DNA of 64,000 nucleotides from Heloderma charlesbogerti. Its lineage: Eukaryota > Chordata > Lepidosauria > Squamata > Helodermatidae. The position numbers and the translations under genes were made by a program. Where the stretch lies: contig JANEZZ010002695.1 in NCBI GenBank assembly GCA_026122225.1, positions 309,402 to 373,401 of the forward strand. The letters run 5' to 3'. This document shows positions 11,517-22,410 of this stretch, in pieces. Each line of letters begins with the position of its first letter. Position 1 is the stretch's first letter. The notes beneath the pieces were generated by a model. It was not told the DNA's origin. It saw nothing but the letters and a program-made list of their open reading frames with translations, and did no database searches.

Positions 11517-14500
11517 CCTTATTGTGGCGAAGGGGCTTGCGTAACTCAGTGAAGCCATAAGCTATGCCGTACAGGGCCACCCAAGACAGACAGGTCATGG
11601 CAGAGAGTTCTGACAAAATGTGGTCCACTGGAGATGGAAATGGCAACCCACTCCAGTATTCTTGCCAAGAAAACCCCATGGAACGTATCACAAGGCTAAA
11701 AGATATGACGCCGGAAGATGAGCCCCTCAGGTTGGAAGGTGTCCAATATGCTACTGGGGAAGAGCAGAGGGTATTTCCAAGTAGCGCCAGAAAGAGTGAA
11801 GCGGCTGGGCCAAACCCGAAAGGACACTCAGCTGTGGATGTGTCTGGCGGTGAAAAGAAAATCCGATGCTGTAAAGAACAATATTGTTTAGGAACCTGGA
11901 ATGTCAGATCAATGAATCAAGGTAAGCTGGAGGTGGTCAAACATGAGAAGGCAAGATTGAACATCGACATCTTGGGAATCAGCGAACTAAAATGGACAGG
12001 CATGGGCGAATTTAATTCAGGTGACCATCATATCTACTATTGTGGGCAAGAATCCCTGAGAAGAAATGGAGTAGCACTCATAGTCAACAAAAGGGTGGGA
12101 AAAGCAGTACTGGGGTACAATCTTAAAAATGATAGAATGATCTCAGTACGAATCCAAGGCAAACCATTCAACATCACAGTAATTCAAGTCTATGCCCCAA
12201 CCACTGAGGCCGAAGAAGCTGAGGTTGATCGGTTCTATGAAGACCTACAACACCTTCTAGAACTAACACCAAAAAAAGATGTCCTCTTCATCATAGGGGA
12301 TTGGAATGCTAAAGTAGGAAGTTAAGAAATCACCGGGATAACAGGCAGGCATGGCCTTGGTGTACAAAATGAAGCAGGACAAAAGCTAATAGAGTTTTGC
12401 CAAGAGAACATGCTGATCATAGCAAACACTCTTTTCCAACAGCACAAGAGGCGACTCGACACATGGACGTCACCAGATGGTCAATATCGAAATCAGATTG
12501 ATTATGTCCTTTGCAGCCAAAGATGGAGAACCTCCATACAGTCAGTCAAAACAAGACCTGGAGCTGACTGTGGCTCAGATCATGAGCTGCTTCTTGCAAA
12601 ATTTCGGCTCAAATTGAAGAACGTCGGGAAAACCACTAAACCGTTCAGGTATGACCTAAATCATATCCCTGATGAATATACAGTGGAGGTGAGGAATAGA
12701 TTTCAGGGATTAGACCTGATAGACAGAGTGCCTGAGGAACTATGGACGGAGGTCCGTAACATTGTTCAGGAGGCAGCAACGAAATCCGTCCCAAAGAAAA
12801 AGAAATGCAAGAAAGCCAAGTGGCTGTCTGATGAGGCTTTACAAGTAGCTGAGGAAAGAAGGGAAGCGAAAAGCAAGGGAGAAAGGGGAAGATATACCCA
12901 ACTGAATGCAGAGTTCCAGAGAATAGCAAGGAGAGACAAGAAGGCCTTCTTAAATGAACAATGCAAAGAAATCGAGGAAAACAACAGAATGGGAAAGACT
13001 AGAGATCTCTTCAAGAAAATTGGAGATCTCAAGGGAACGTTTTGTGCAAAGACGGGCATGATAAAGGACAAAGAAGGCAGGGACCTAACAGAAGCAGATG
13101 AGATTAAGAAGAGGTGGCAAGAATACACAGAAGAACTATACAGGAAAGATCTGAATGTCCCTGATAGCCATGGTAGTGCGGTCACTGAACTTGAGCCGGA
13201 CATCCTAGAGAGTGAAGTCAAGTGGGCCTTAGGAAGCATTAGTAACAACAAAGCTAGCGGAGATGACAGTATTCCAGCTGAGCTATTTCAAATCCTAAAA
13301 GATGATGCTGTTAAAGTGCTGCATTCAATATGCCAACAAATCTGGAACACTCAACAGTGGCCACAAGACTGGAAAAGGTCAGTTTACATTCCAATGCCAA
13401 AGAAGGGCAACGCCAAAGAGTGTTCAAACTACCGCACAATTGCGCTCATTTCACATGCCAGCAAGGTGATGCTCAAAATCCTACAAGCTAGGCTTCAGCA
13501 GTATGCGAACCGAGAACTACCGGAAGTACAAGCTGGGTTTCGAAGAGGCAGAGGAACTAGAGATCAAATCGCCAACATTCGCTGCATCATGGAGAAAGCA
13601 AGAGAATTCCAGAAAAACGTCTATTTCTGCTTCATTGACTACGCTAAAACCTTTGATTGTGTGGATCACAACAAACTGTGGCAAATTCTTAAAGTGATGG
13701 GAGTACCAGACCACCTTACCTGTCTCCTGAGAAACCTGTACGAGGGTCAAGAAGCAACAGTAAGAACCAGAGATGGAACAACCGATTGGTTCAAAATTGG
13801 GAAAGGAGTACGGCAAGGCTGCATATTGTCACCCTGCTTATTTAACTTATATGCAGAGTACATCATGAGAAATGCCGGGTTGGATGAATCAGAGGTCGGA
13901 ATTAAGATTGCTGGGAGAATTATCAACAACCTCCGATATGCAGACGATACCACCCTAACGGCAGAAAGCGAAGAGGATCTAAAGAGCCTCTTTTTGAGGG
14001 TGAAAGAGGAGAGTGCAAAAGCTGGTTTGAAACTCAATATTAAAAAAACGAAGATCATGGCATCTGGCCCCATCACTTCCTGGCATAGAGAAGGGGAAGA
14101 AATGGAAGCAGTGACAGATTTTACTTTCTTGGGCTCCAAGATCACCGCAGACGGTGACTGTAGCCATGAAATTAAAAGATGCTTGCTCCTTGGGAGGAAA
14201 GCTATGGCAAACCGAGACAGCATAGTAAGAAGCAGAGACATCACCTTGCCGACAAAGGTCCGTCTAATCAAAGCTATGGTTTTCCCAGTAGTAATGTATG
14301 GCTGTGAGAGCTGGACTATAAGGAAGGCTGAGCGCCGAAGAATTGATGCTTTCGAACTGTGGTGCTGGAGAAGACTCTTACGAGTCCCCTGGACTGCAAG
14401 GAGGTCAAATCAGTCCATCCTAAAGGAAATCAACCCTGACTGCTCATTGGAAGGACAGATAATGAAGCTGAAGCTCCAATATTTTGGCCACCTAATGCGA

Positions 14501-14723
14501 AGAGAAAACTCCCTGGAAAAGACCCTGATGCTGGGAAAGACTGAAGGCAAAAGGAGAAGGGGACGGCAGAGGATGAGATGGCTAGATAGCATCACGGATG
14601 CAATGAATATGAACTTGAGCACACTCCGGGAGAGAGCGGAGGACAGGAAGGCCTGGCGTGCTATGGTCCATGGGGTCACGAAGAGTCGGACACGACTGAA
14701 CGACTGAACAACGACAACAAAGG
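11512..14723 (+). mobile_element. BovB LINE, near full length
   Basis: About 3.2 kb with the 5' leader also present in the minus copy (gtggcgaaggggcttgcg), the full endonuclease-RT frame and the BovB 3' end (cggacacgactgaacgactg) followed by an acaacgacaaca tail. It is flanked on the left by a small fold-back MITE. No clear target-site duplication was found. High similarity between this copy and the fragments at 1-1991 and 6270-7120 indicates fairly recent activity in this lineage. Confidence 0.95.
11564..14707 (+). pseudogene. BovB endonuclease-reverse transcriptase, one nonsense codon
   Basis: A single frame of about 1,047 codons encodes leader, AP endonuclease (about residues 110-340: TWNVRSMNQGK, SELKWTGMGEF, GDWNAKVGS, NQIDYVLCSQRW, GSDHELL), linker, RT (FIDYAKTFDCVDHNKLW, GVRQGCILSPCLFNLY, LRYADDTTL with the catalytic Asp pair) and the RTE C-terminal region (RRRGRQRMRWLD). 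The only break is TAA at 12323-12325 where the minus-strand copy keeps CAA. The halves 11564-12325 and 12410-14707 are in the same frame. In RTE elements both enzymes act in target-primed reverse transcription. In motif A, FIDYAKTFD has Thr where many relatives have Ala. The minus-strand frames 12645-14271 are shadows. Confidence 0.93.
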
Positions 14724-15331
14724 AATAATGACATCTACACAGATTTTGCAGAAAATTCTGCAAAGTGGACTTACTTTTCTAAGGGCTGAGTGGGGGAAAA
14801 GGGTCTCAGAAATTTTCTCAGAAGAAATATTTCCTGAGAAATGTTGGCTCAGGTCTGATGAAGAGTAAACTCATTACAATGCAGTTATCCACCAATGGCT
14901 TTTAATTTATGCAGACAGCCTCTCAGAGATGAGAACCCCACTTTGGCTTGTCTGTAGGTAACTTTCTGTTCGCGTGCTCTCTCTCTCTCCCTCCCCCTCT
15001 GGACTTTTCATCTTACATTCTGCAGTTCTGATCAGTTTTCTGATCTTGTTTCACTTTTTCAGTTTCACCCCTTCCACTGTAAATTGCCTGCCTAGAACTC
15101 AGAGTGGAGTTTCAAATGGTGAATAATGTGTGTTCCTGAATCTGTCCCTGTTTGTATCTTCCATCCAACTGGACCTGGTTCTACACCCTAGTTCTGACAG
15201 AAAGGAAGCTGAAATTTCACCTCTGGTCATTTGTCTACCTTTTGCCAGTTCTATATGAAGGTCCTTGAGGAACCTCTTTTGTTTTTGTTCTTGCAATCCC
15301 TCCTTGCTTTTAAAGATAGTATTTAGGCACA
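14724..15331. other. No recognised feature
   Basis: Includes a CTCTCTCC-rich run near 14978-15000. No gene or repeat family was recognised. Confidence 0.4.
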
Positions 15332-15339
15332 CTAAGGAG

Positions 15340-16223
15340 TAGGGATGTACGAAAGTGACTTACCTGTTCACGGATTCTGTTTGCGGTGGGGGGGGTGCTC
15401 TGTCCCTCCCCCCAGAATCCTTGATGGGGGGGAGGCGTTCTGGTCCTCCCCCCTGGAATCCTGCCTGGCTGGCTCTGCTCTGCAGCGGCTCCGCGGAGCA
15501 GCTGGCCAGGGCCGTCTGCAGCCAGATTTCTGGCTGCGGACGGGCTGCTGCAGACGCAAATGGTGGCCGCCGTAGTGGCCGCCATTTGTGTCCTTTCAGG
15601 CTGCCATGATAGGCTATGTAAGTCTTTATGTAGGCTATCACGGCATGCCCCCACAAAAAAAACAAAAAAAGGATTACGCAAATGGTGGTGGCTACGGCGG
15701 CCACCATTTGTGTTCCCTATTTTTCGCTGTTCTAGCCTACGTAAATATTTACGTAGACAATTATGGCAAAAAAAAAAAAAAGGGAACCGCAAATAACGTA
15801 GTGGGCGCTATTTGCGTTTCTTTTTTATTCCGCCGTAAATATTTACGTAGATTAGAACAGCGAAAAATAGGGAAATCAAATGGCAGCCGCCGTAGCCACC
15901 ACCATTTGCGTACGCTGGTATTTGGGGGGGGGGTGATTGGCTTGCCATGATAGGCTACGTAAAGACTTAAGTAGCCTATCGCGGCAAAGACCAGAATGCA
16001 AATGGTGGCCACAGCAGCCGGTCGAAAGACCAGCCGCTGCCGCCGCCGCCGCCACTGGAGCCGCCGCCATCTGGAACATCTGCCCCAGGTAAGTCTTGTC
16101 CCGGGGGGAATCCACGGGGGGGTGGGGGGGTGGCAGGCCATTCTGCCATGGATTTGGGGGGGGGGCAAATGCCAGTGCATTCGGCCTCACTGAAATCTGT
16201 GGCGGAATTCTTCGCCATCCCTA
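15340..16223 (+). mobile_element. hAT-like hairpin MITE H2
   Basis: 884 bp, termini TAGGGATG/CATCCCTA. Flanks ctaaggag (15332-15339) and ttaaggag (16224-16231) form an 8-bp duplication with one mismatch. Left GC-rich end with acttacct; interior hairpins at 15604-15633, 15690-15712 (GC-rich), 15730-15765, 15795-15820 and 15946-15982; right end with ccaggtaagtcttg at 16085. The many overlapping frames at 15310-16257 on both strands come from palindromic GC-rich repeats and are not genes. Confidence 0.93.
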
Positions 16224-16298
16224 TTAAGGAGTGAATATCTCTGAGCTGTGGTAGCAAGAGGTCTATTACTGGTATTACCAGCCTGGTGCCACCATTAA

Positions 16299-16719
16299 GG
16301 GTGCAGTCCTGTGGGGATAGTCAGCCAGCTCCAAACTTGGAGGCACCGACTATCCAATGCAGGATGGGTAGAATGCGAAAAGGATCTTCTCCGCACTCAG
16401 TCTGTCTGCCTTGCATTTGTGGCTAGATGGCCGACTTCGGCTGTCTAGCCGGGGCGCCTCAGAGCACAGCGGGGGTGGGGGGAGGCCAGATGGCTCATAG
16501 GAAGCATTGAAATGGCACTTCCACACTCCCCGCCCCCAGGAATACCCCCTTTTCCCAGACTCCGTGCTCCTTTCCTGTGCAGGGGTGGGGGCGGGGAAGT
16601 GGTTTTCTGGGAACTGAGCTAGGAGCTCTGGCTCTGAGCTCGGTTCCCAGAAAATGAAAAAAAAAAAAATTCATTGTATATCCGTCTAGCTGCTATCTAG
16701 TGGCCATAGGATTGCACCC
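16299..16719. mobile_element. TTAA-flanked MITE (piggyBac- or Harbinger-like)
   Basis: 421 bp with terminal inverted repeats gggtgcagtcctgtgg and ccataggattgcaccc, flanked on both sides by TTAA (16295-16298, 16720-16723). TTAA duplication fits piggyBac; a TTA target of PIF/Harbinger is the alternative. The interior has a second inverted pair, gagctaggagctctg near 16616 and cggttcccagaaaa/ttttctgggaactg around it. Non-coding. Confidence 0.8.
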
Positions 16720-16723
16720 TTAA

Positions 16724-17210
16724 GGAAGGTTCTTCTGTTATTCTGTACCAAGGTAACTTTGTTGCTGCTATGAAAGCTGTCAGTGCTTATTACATGAGCA
16801 TTGACTTAATTCAAACCACATTGGGATATTCCACAATGTACTGAATATTCCTTTGAAATAACTGTAAGGACTTTTATTGTTCTCACTATGTCAATTAAAA
16901 GGTCAAGTCAGGAAAGATGAAGTCTTCTCCTTCCTTCCCCTCTCCTCAGATGCCAGCTTCAAACAGTCCCAGCTACTCGTTTCTAGTCTCTGGGAGATCT
17001 GGTTCTTTTTTGGCTCAACTAGGAATGGCCATCATGAGGAAATGTGCCCCTTTTTGGTCTCACTGGATTTCCCCAGAGCCTCCAGCTTGGCTAGCATTTG
17101 CAAGCTGAACTGTGTCCCCCCTCCCCTAGAATCCAGGAAATCTCATGGGTCCCGCCCCCAATTCAAATCACAATTTACTCAAATTGCAACTGCAATTTGT
17201 GTAATTTCTT
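16724..17210. other. Unclassified; right part repeats an 'aaattatggcc' sequence
   Basis: 16724-17100 shows nothing recognisable. From about 17150 the sequence is rich in caaattgca/tgcaatttg words that recur at 17385-17650 and 18680-18850, so this may be one older repeat split by later insertions. Confidence 0.35.
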
Positions 17211-17383
17211 AGAATCATAGAATCATAGGGTTGGAAGGGGCCTGCAAGACCATTGAGTCCAACCCCCTGCTCAGTGCAGGAAGCCTGATTTCCAGGCAGT
17301 CTCCCATCCAAGTACTACTAACCAGGACTGCCCTGCTTAGCTTCCGAGATCAGATGTGATCAGGCACATCCAGCCCTGTGGAA
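17211..17383 (-). mobile_element. 5S-rRNA-headed SINE-like copy with CR1 3' tail
   Basis: On the minus strand, 17383 to about 17292 matches vertebrate 5S rRNA: ctgatctcggaagctaagca, then cctggttagtagtacttgg and atgggagactgcctgg. This spans the 5S internal promoter (box A, intermediate element, box C). It carries a 3-bp 'tag' insertion within gttagtact. It passes directly into a CR1 3' terminus (gggggttggactcaatgg ... ccttccaaccctatg) ending in two attctatg-type octamers at 17211. That is a Pol III head plus LINE tail, the plan of a SINE. Only one copy is seen in the window. Confidence 0.8.
17292..17383 (-). pseudogene. 5S rRNA-derived segment
   Basis: About 92 nt of 5S-like sequence. The first 20 or so nucleotides and the 3' stem of a real 5S gene are missing or unrecognisable, and substitutions such as gatcacatc for the usual GATCTCGTC are present, so it is not a functional 5S gene. 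Confidence 0.82.
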
Positions 17384-17439
17384 ATTCTGGCCATAATTTG
17401 CTCAATTTGTGCAAATTATGGCTGTAATATTTTAAATAT

Positions 17440-17520
17440 TCTGATAGAAAGAGAGCTTCGGCTATTGGGCGGTATAGAAATGAAATAAATAAATAAGATA
17501 GTTTAACATTTTATTTTATT
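17440..17520 (+). repeat. Retroposon 3' tail fragment
   Basis: gagcttcggctattgggcgg, tatagaaatg and then (aaat)n is the usual 3' end of several squamate LINE/SINE families. The body is missing. Confidence 0.5.
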
Positions 17521-17772
17521 TTACTACACATTTTAATATTTTAATATTTTAATTGTTTAATATGAAGCATATTACAGTCACAATTTGTGCAAGTTAAGCA
17601 AATTGCGGTGGAAATGTACATAAATTATGCACATAATGGGCAAAATTTGTTTAAATGACAATTTTAAGGGGAGAGGGGGACAGAAATCTGCAAGCTGGCC
17701 CGACTCATACAGATCGAGTCAAGCCAATTTGTGGGTCAGTAGCCAGAGGCCAGGGAGCCAAGCTGCTGAAAG

Positions 17773-18548
17773 TAGGGATGTCAGAGAATTCCGCCACAGA
17801 TCATGGTGAGGCCGAATGCCAGTGCATTCGGCCCCCAGAACTCCATGGTGGAACAGCCTGGCCCCCCCACCCCCCCGCAGATTCCCCCCAGGACGAGACT
17901 CACCTGGGGCGGATCTTCTGGGCGGCGGCAGCTCCGGCGGTGGCTGTGGCGGCGGCCGGTCTTCCGACCGGCTGCCACCGCCGCCATTTCCACTCTTGTA
18001 AATAAAAAAAGAAAGAAAGAAAAAGAAAGACGTGATAGGCTACGTAAATCTTTACGTAGCCTATCATGGCTGGCTGGGTTAAAAAAACACAAACCCGTGT
18101 ACGCAAATGGCGGCGGCTATGGCCGCCTCCATTTGCATTCCTTATTTTTGCCCTCTTAAATATCTACGTAGGCTAAAACGGGGAATCAAAAAGGGACACA
18201 AATAGCGCCTGCTACACTATTTGTGTTCCCCTTGATTTTCACTGTCATAGTCTACGTAAATATTTATGTAGATTAAAAGGGCAAAAATAAGGAACACAAA
18301 TGGCGGCGGCCATAGCCGCTGCCATTTGGGTACACGGTTTTGTTTTTTGTTTTTACCCAGAGCCCTCCACAGCCGGAAATCCGGCTGCAGACAGCTCTGG
18401 CCTGGCTGGGCCTGGCCTGGCCAGCTGCTCTGCGGAGCTGCCATGGAGCACAGTTGGCCGCATAGGATTCCAGGGGTGAGGAACAGAACACCTCCCCCCC
18501 ACCATCAACATAATCCGCGAATGGGTAAGTGACTTTCGTACATCCCTA
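17773..18548 (-). mobile_element. hAT-like hairpin MITE H3
   Basis: 776 bp, termini TAGGGATG/CATCCCTA, perfect 8-bp duplication gctgaaag (17765-17772, 18549-18556). The left end has a palindromic gccgaatgccagtgcattcggc (17811-17832). Hairpins: gataggctac at 18032-18066, GC-rich at 18108-18130, and 18245-18275. The right end has gggtaagtgactttcgtac. Orientation is opposite to H1/H2. Confidence 0.94.
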
Positions 18549-18556
18549 GCTGAAAG

Positions 18557-19190
18557 CCTGGCAAACTTCACTGCCCGGACGGATTCCTCTGACACCTCTA
18601 GACTAGACAGAGTTCTGCAGTGTGTGCAATGTACTTTGCATCTATGAGCTGAGCTGTGGACTATTCCCTGACTCCTGGAATGTTTTTGTACATTTGGGGA
18701 GGGAGGTTCTACAATTTGCACAAATCTCTGAATTTGGGGGGGGGAATTATGGCCAAATTTGAGGAAATTACAGAAACTTGGCTGTAATTTGTGCAGGTTT
18801 GGCCATAATTTGCAAAAAAAATTGCTCAGAGATTTGTGCTAATTGCAGAACCCCACCCCCACCCCCACCCCCATCCAATGCACAAAATTCCCCAGAAAAC
18901 CTGTGGACTGGTCTTACTCACCACAGATTGAGTTGGGCACTGCAACAGGAACCAAAATGAAGTCTGCGGGGCTGACCCCAGGAGCACTCATTGAACTCCC
19001 CCCCAAACAGATTTCTCCAACATTCCCACTTGTTTCCTTCAACTGTCAACTGCCTATGGAACCTCACTGTTCAATCTCATCTCAGGAACGAAGACCAATC
19101 ACAGTTCTACTATCACCACAGCCAATCAAATCAGTATATTTCTTCACTTCTTCTTTCAGAATAACCAGCATATCACTCTTTTGAACCTAG
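18557..19190. other. Unclassified, contains 'aaattatggcc' repeat words
   Basis: 18680-18960 resembles 17150-17210 and 17385-17700 (tgtaatttgtgcag, ggccataatttgc). With H3 and the 5S-CR1 copy inserted, these may be parts of one old element. A CCCCCA run lies at 18848-18875. Confidence 0.35.
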
Positions 19191-19192
19191 CG

Positions 19193-19440
19193 ATACATGG
19201 ATTTAGTTAAATCCATTCCATCTGCGTTTCACAGATTGTCAGGCATCTTTTGTTCCATCATGCGCTCATTGACAGAACTGGATTTTCATTCCTGTTTTCA
19301 AATGTGTATTTGCACAAATCCCTCCCCGCAAAGTCTAAAGCTGTACTGCAAGTCTGCGGAATCCACTCAGTTTGTTTTGGGGGGGGGGGGAAGCTGGTCT
19401 GCTTCAGAATCCACAGTTCACATCCATAGAAATATGCATG
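19193..19440. repeat. Degenerate hAT-like element, family D
   Basis: cgtttcacagattgtcaggc and catcttttgttccatcat match, in reverse, the better preserved element at 54212-54589. It ends with cttcagaatccacag. A short CR1/L3-like tail (gggctagatggtgtgactc) follows at 19455-19498. Confidence 0.55.
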
Positions 19441-19574
19441 CACTTGAATATTTACTGGGCTAGATGGTGTGACTCAGTCTAAGGAAGCTTCCTATGTGCA
19501 CATTGCTATTGAACAAGAGTTCATATTGTGCCATGTATCAAAGCTTATTTATTTGTTTATTTATGTGAACAAAT

Positions 19575-19621
19575 GCTATCTATCTATCTATCTATCATCT
19601 ATCTATCATCTATCTATCATC
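19575..19621 (+). repeat. (CTAT)n microsatellite, interrupted by CAT
   Basis: CTAT units interrupted three times by CATCTAT. It lies just upstream of the L2 fragment. Confidence 0.9.
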
Positions 19622-19704
19622 TTTCTTTCTTTTTCCATATTTCTGCCACACCTTCCTATAATACTGTCAAGGTGGAGTATTATCAAGAACACAACAATTT
19701 TTGG

Positions 19705-20150
19705 ATGAGACAAATTATCTAGATATATTTCAATCTGGCATCAGGCCTGATTATGGGATGCAGACTGCTTTGGTTGCCTTGATGGATGATCTGTGCTAGA
19801 AACTGGACAGTGGGAGTGTGTCCCTGTTGGTTTTGCTGGACCTCTCAGCAGCAGCTTTCACCATGGTATCCTTCTGAGGCACCTGTCTGAGATAGGACTG
19901 GGATGCATTTTTATATGTTGGCTCAGTCCCTCTTGGAGGTGCAATTTCAGAAGGTGGTTCTGGTGGATTCCAGCTCAGGGCTATGGCTTTTGGCTTGTGG
20001 TGTCCCTCAGGGTTCCATCTTATCCTCCATGCTATTTCACATATTCATGGAACCACTGGGGGAGTTTTGGGGTTGGATGCCACCAGTATGCTAATGACAG
20101 CCAAGCCAACTCTATTGCCCTATTCAGGGATTCTGTACACAAATAGAGCA
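19705..20150 (+). pseudogene. L2-clade LINE reverse transcriptase fragment
   Basis: Translation across frames gives a decayed L2 RT: FQSGIRPDYGMQTALVALMD, LLVLLDLSAA (motif A), a GVPQGSIL-like motif B near 20005 (one frame reads WLLACGVPQGSILSSMLF), and ATSMLMTA where YADDT is expected. Frameshifts and stops (for example tag at 19797) break the reading frame. 3' sequence to 20415, ending ggtatataaatataac and AAAT repeats, may belong to the same copy. Confidence 0.75.
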
Positions 20151-22106
20151 AACATGTGATGAGATGGATCAATCCAACCCCACCCCTCTCCATCATCACA
20201 TTCATGTCCCTTGACTTGTGGAGGGTGACTGTCTGAAGAGTAGGGCCTCCTGTCTCCATGAAAGCTCTTCACATGAGCCAGAATGCTGATTTTCCAGAGT
20301 TCTGGCTTGCAGGTGAGCCTCCACAGATACAGGAGTCTCTCCTCTTCAGACAGTCAGCTTCTACAAGTAGAGGGTGATGAATGTGATGGTATATAAATAT
20401 AACAAATAAATAAATGGGCCATTTTGGATATACACCTATGGTGTAGCTAGCAGGTAACAAACACAGGACCAGCATCCTTCTCTGTAAGACCTCCCATCTT
20501 CCCCTCACACACTTCAAATGTTCAGTCCTTCTCTCTTTAAACCACAGTTCCCTGCTATGTCCAAAATAGGGAATTCTGGATTAATGTTGGTTTAATAACC
20601 AGAACCTTAATCAAACCTTGCTTTAAGATCTTAGCAAGGAAACCAGAATGAAGGCAGACTCCCCTATTTTGGACATAATGGGGAACTCTAGTCTAAAGAT
20701 GCCAGAATTGAAACACTGAAGATGGTGCACAACTGGAGAAGGGGACTTGTGGGAGGAATGGGGTAATAAGACTAAGAGAAGAGCATGAGGGCTTGAGACT
20801 TGTTCCTGGCTTTGTAAACCATTATTTAGAAAGTTGGGATTATTACATCTGGAGTGGCCTATTGTGTGTGCAGAAGACTTTGTTCATATCAGACATCCTG
20901 TTCACTATAGCTGCTACTACTGGGGCTCTGGCATTTAAATTCTGAGTGTTCAGCATTTGCAAAGGGATGTGGGGGAGTCAGGCAAAATGTGATATTATTC
21001 AGAATAAATAGCATAGGAGAGGTGGCCTGCCACTTATGTTTCTTCCTTAATTTATAGTTTAGTGGCAAGCTCTCAGTAGGGAAAATCATATTGAATTATA
21101 TGTGTCTCATGGACTTATTTCAGGCTCTGGATTAATCATCTGATTACATTGTACCACTGTCAATGGTAACCTTTTTTTTCTAGCAAATCAGAATAGGTGA
21201 GTAAGAAGCCTAGAATAGGCTCATTTTTAGGCTGCATACAAGTCATCATTATTATATAATATATGGCTATAATTCCACTATTTTTGTAATAAAGGTTGTC
21301 CAAAATTAGATTCTGTTCTCTCCAAGGCCAACCCATACAATCACTTTCTTTTTTCTATTACTTGACTGTTACATCTCACCATGAAATGATTACAATTTTA
21401 GGCTAGTGGGCAAGATGCATTTGACTCCCCCCCATTTTCCCAAGACTGGCAATGCACATTTGGCAATTATGCACAAAAGGTCCCAGGTGCCATATCCAGT
21501 TAAAAGAATCTGGTGTCAGCTGATGGGGAAGATCTCAGCTGGAGACCCTAGAGAACAGTTGCCAGCCACAGCAGATACAACTTGGAGGCCTAGGCTTGGG
21601 ACATGCTGCCAGTGGGCCTGAACCTAATAAAGCCAGACAAAGGAGATATAATCAAGGATATGCTGGTAGTCAGACAACCAATTAGGAAAACAGGAACCAA
21701 GAGACAAAGGCAGAAGACAGGGCATGGTCACAGATGAACTGGAGGTCATATATCAGATTAGGCAAACAGGAACCAAGGTCCAGAGTCAAGTATGTGATGA
21801 TGGATAGGCTGGAGGTCAGATACCATATTACAAGACAAGGAAATGCTAGAGAGTTTATGATGCTGCTCAGTACAAATTGCTTAGATTAAAGAACTGGCTT
21901 GGCTGGAAAGCTTTTATTAGGCGTGATGTTTCTCCACTAGCTTCAAACTGTGGGGTCCGCTGACAGTACTAAGGCCAATACTGCAACCTAGACTGCCTAC
22001 ATAGCCTAGTTAGTATTTGAGCTTTGTCAAGGAAGAGTGGGCTATAATTAATATTTATTCATTCATTCATTCATTCATTCTAAGCTGCTTCTATATTGCT
22101 TGATTA
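20151..22106. other. Mostly unclassified; possible L2 3' tail and degenerate repeats
   Basis: 20380-20415 looks like a retroposon tail. 21620-21830 contains loosely repeated words (caaacaggaaccaag, ggaggtca) suggesting an old minisatellite or LTR-type sequence. An (ATTC)n run lies at 22056-22080. No gene is evident. Confidence 0.35.
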
Positions 22107-22410
22107 GGGATGTACAAATTGTGTACCTTCTGTGCTGCTTGACTTCCGCAGTTTGTCATTCACAAACTGAACCTGGAATTCTCCTCTTTTTTTCCGCTCC
22201 GAAAATTACGAAGATAAATCCGTACTGACAACCGTAATTCTGGTGCCCAGCCGTCTCCGTGAATCTGCATAACTTCCGTAAGAATCGCTATTTTTCGTAA
22301 ATATTTCTGTTTTGTTTTGTTTTTTTAATTGAAATCCTCCATCTCCATTTACTTTCAGCCAAAACACTTCCTCTTCCTAGGGGCTTCCCAAAAGAAGGCT
22401 GTCTTAGGGG

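Noticed and set aside
15310..16257. Many overlapping open frames on both strands of H2 (and likewise H3-H14), rich in Pro, Arg, Gly and Ala
   Set aside because: They follow the GC-rich palindromic repeats in every frame, differ between copies and have no domains.
17292..17383. Functional 5S rRNA gene
   Set aside because: Both ends of the 5S stem are missing or altered and the copy runs directly into a CR1 tail.
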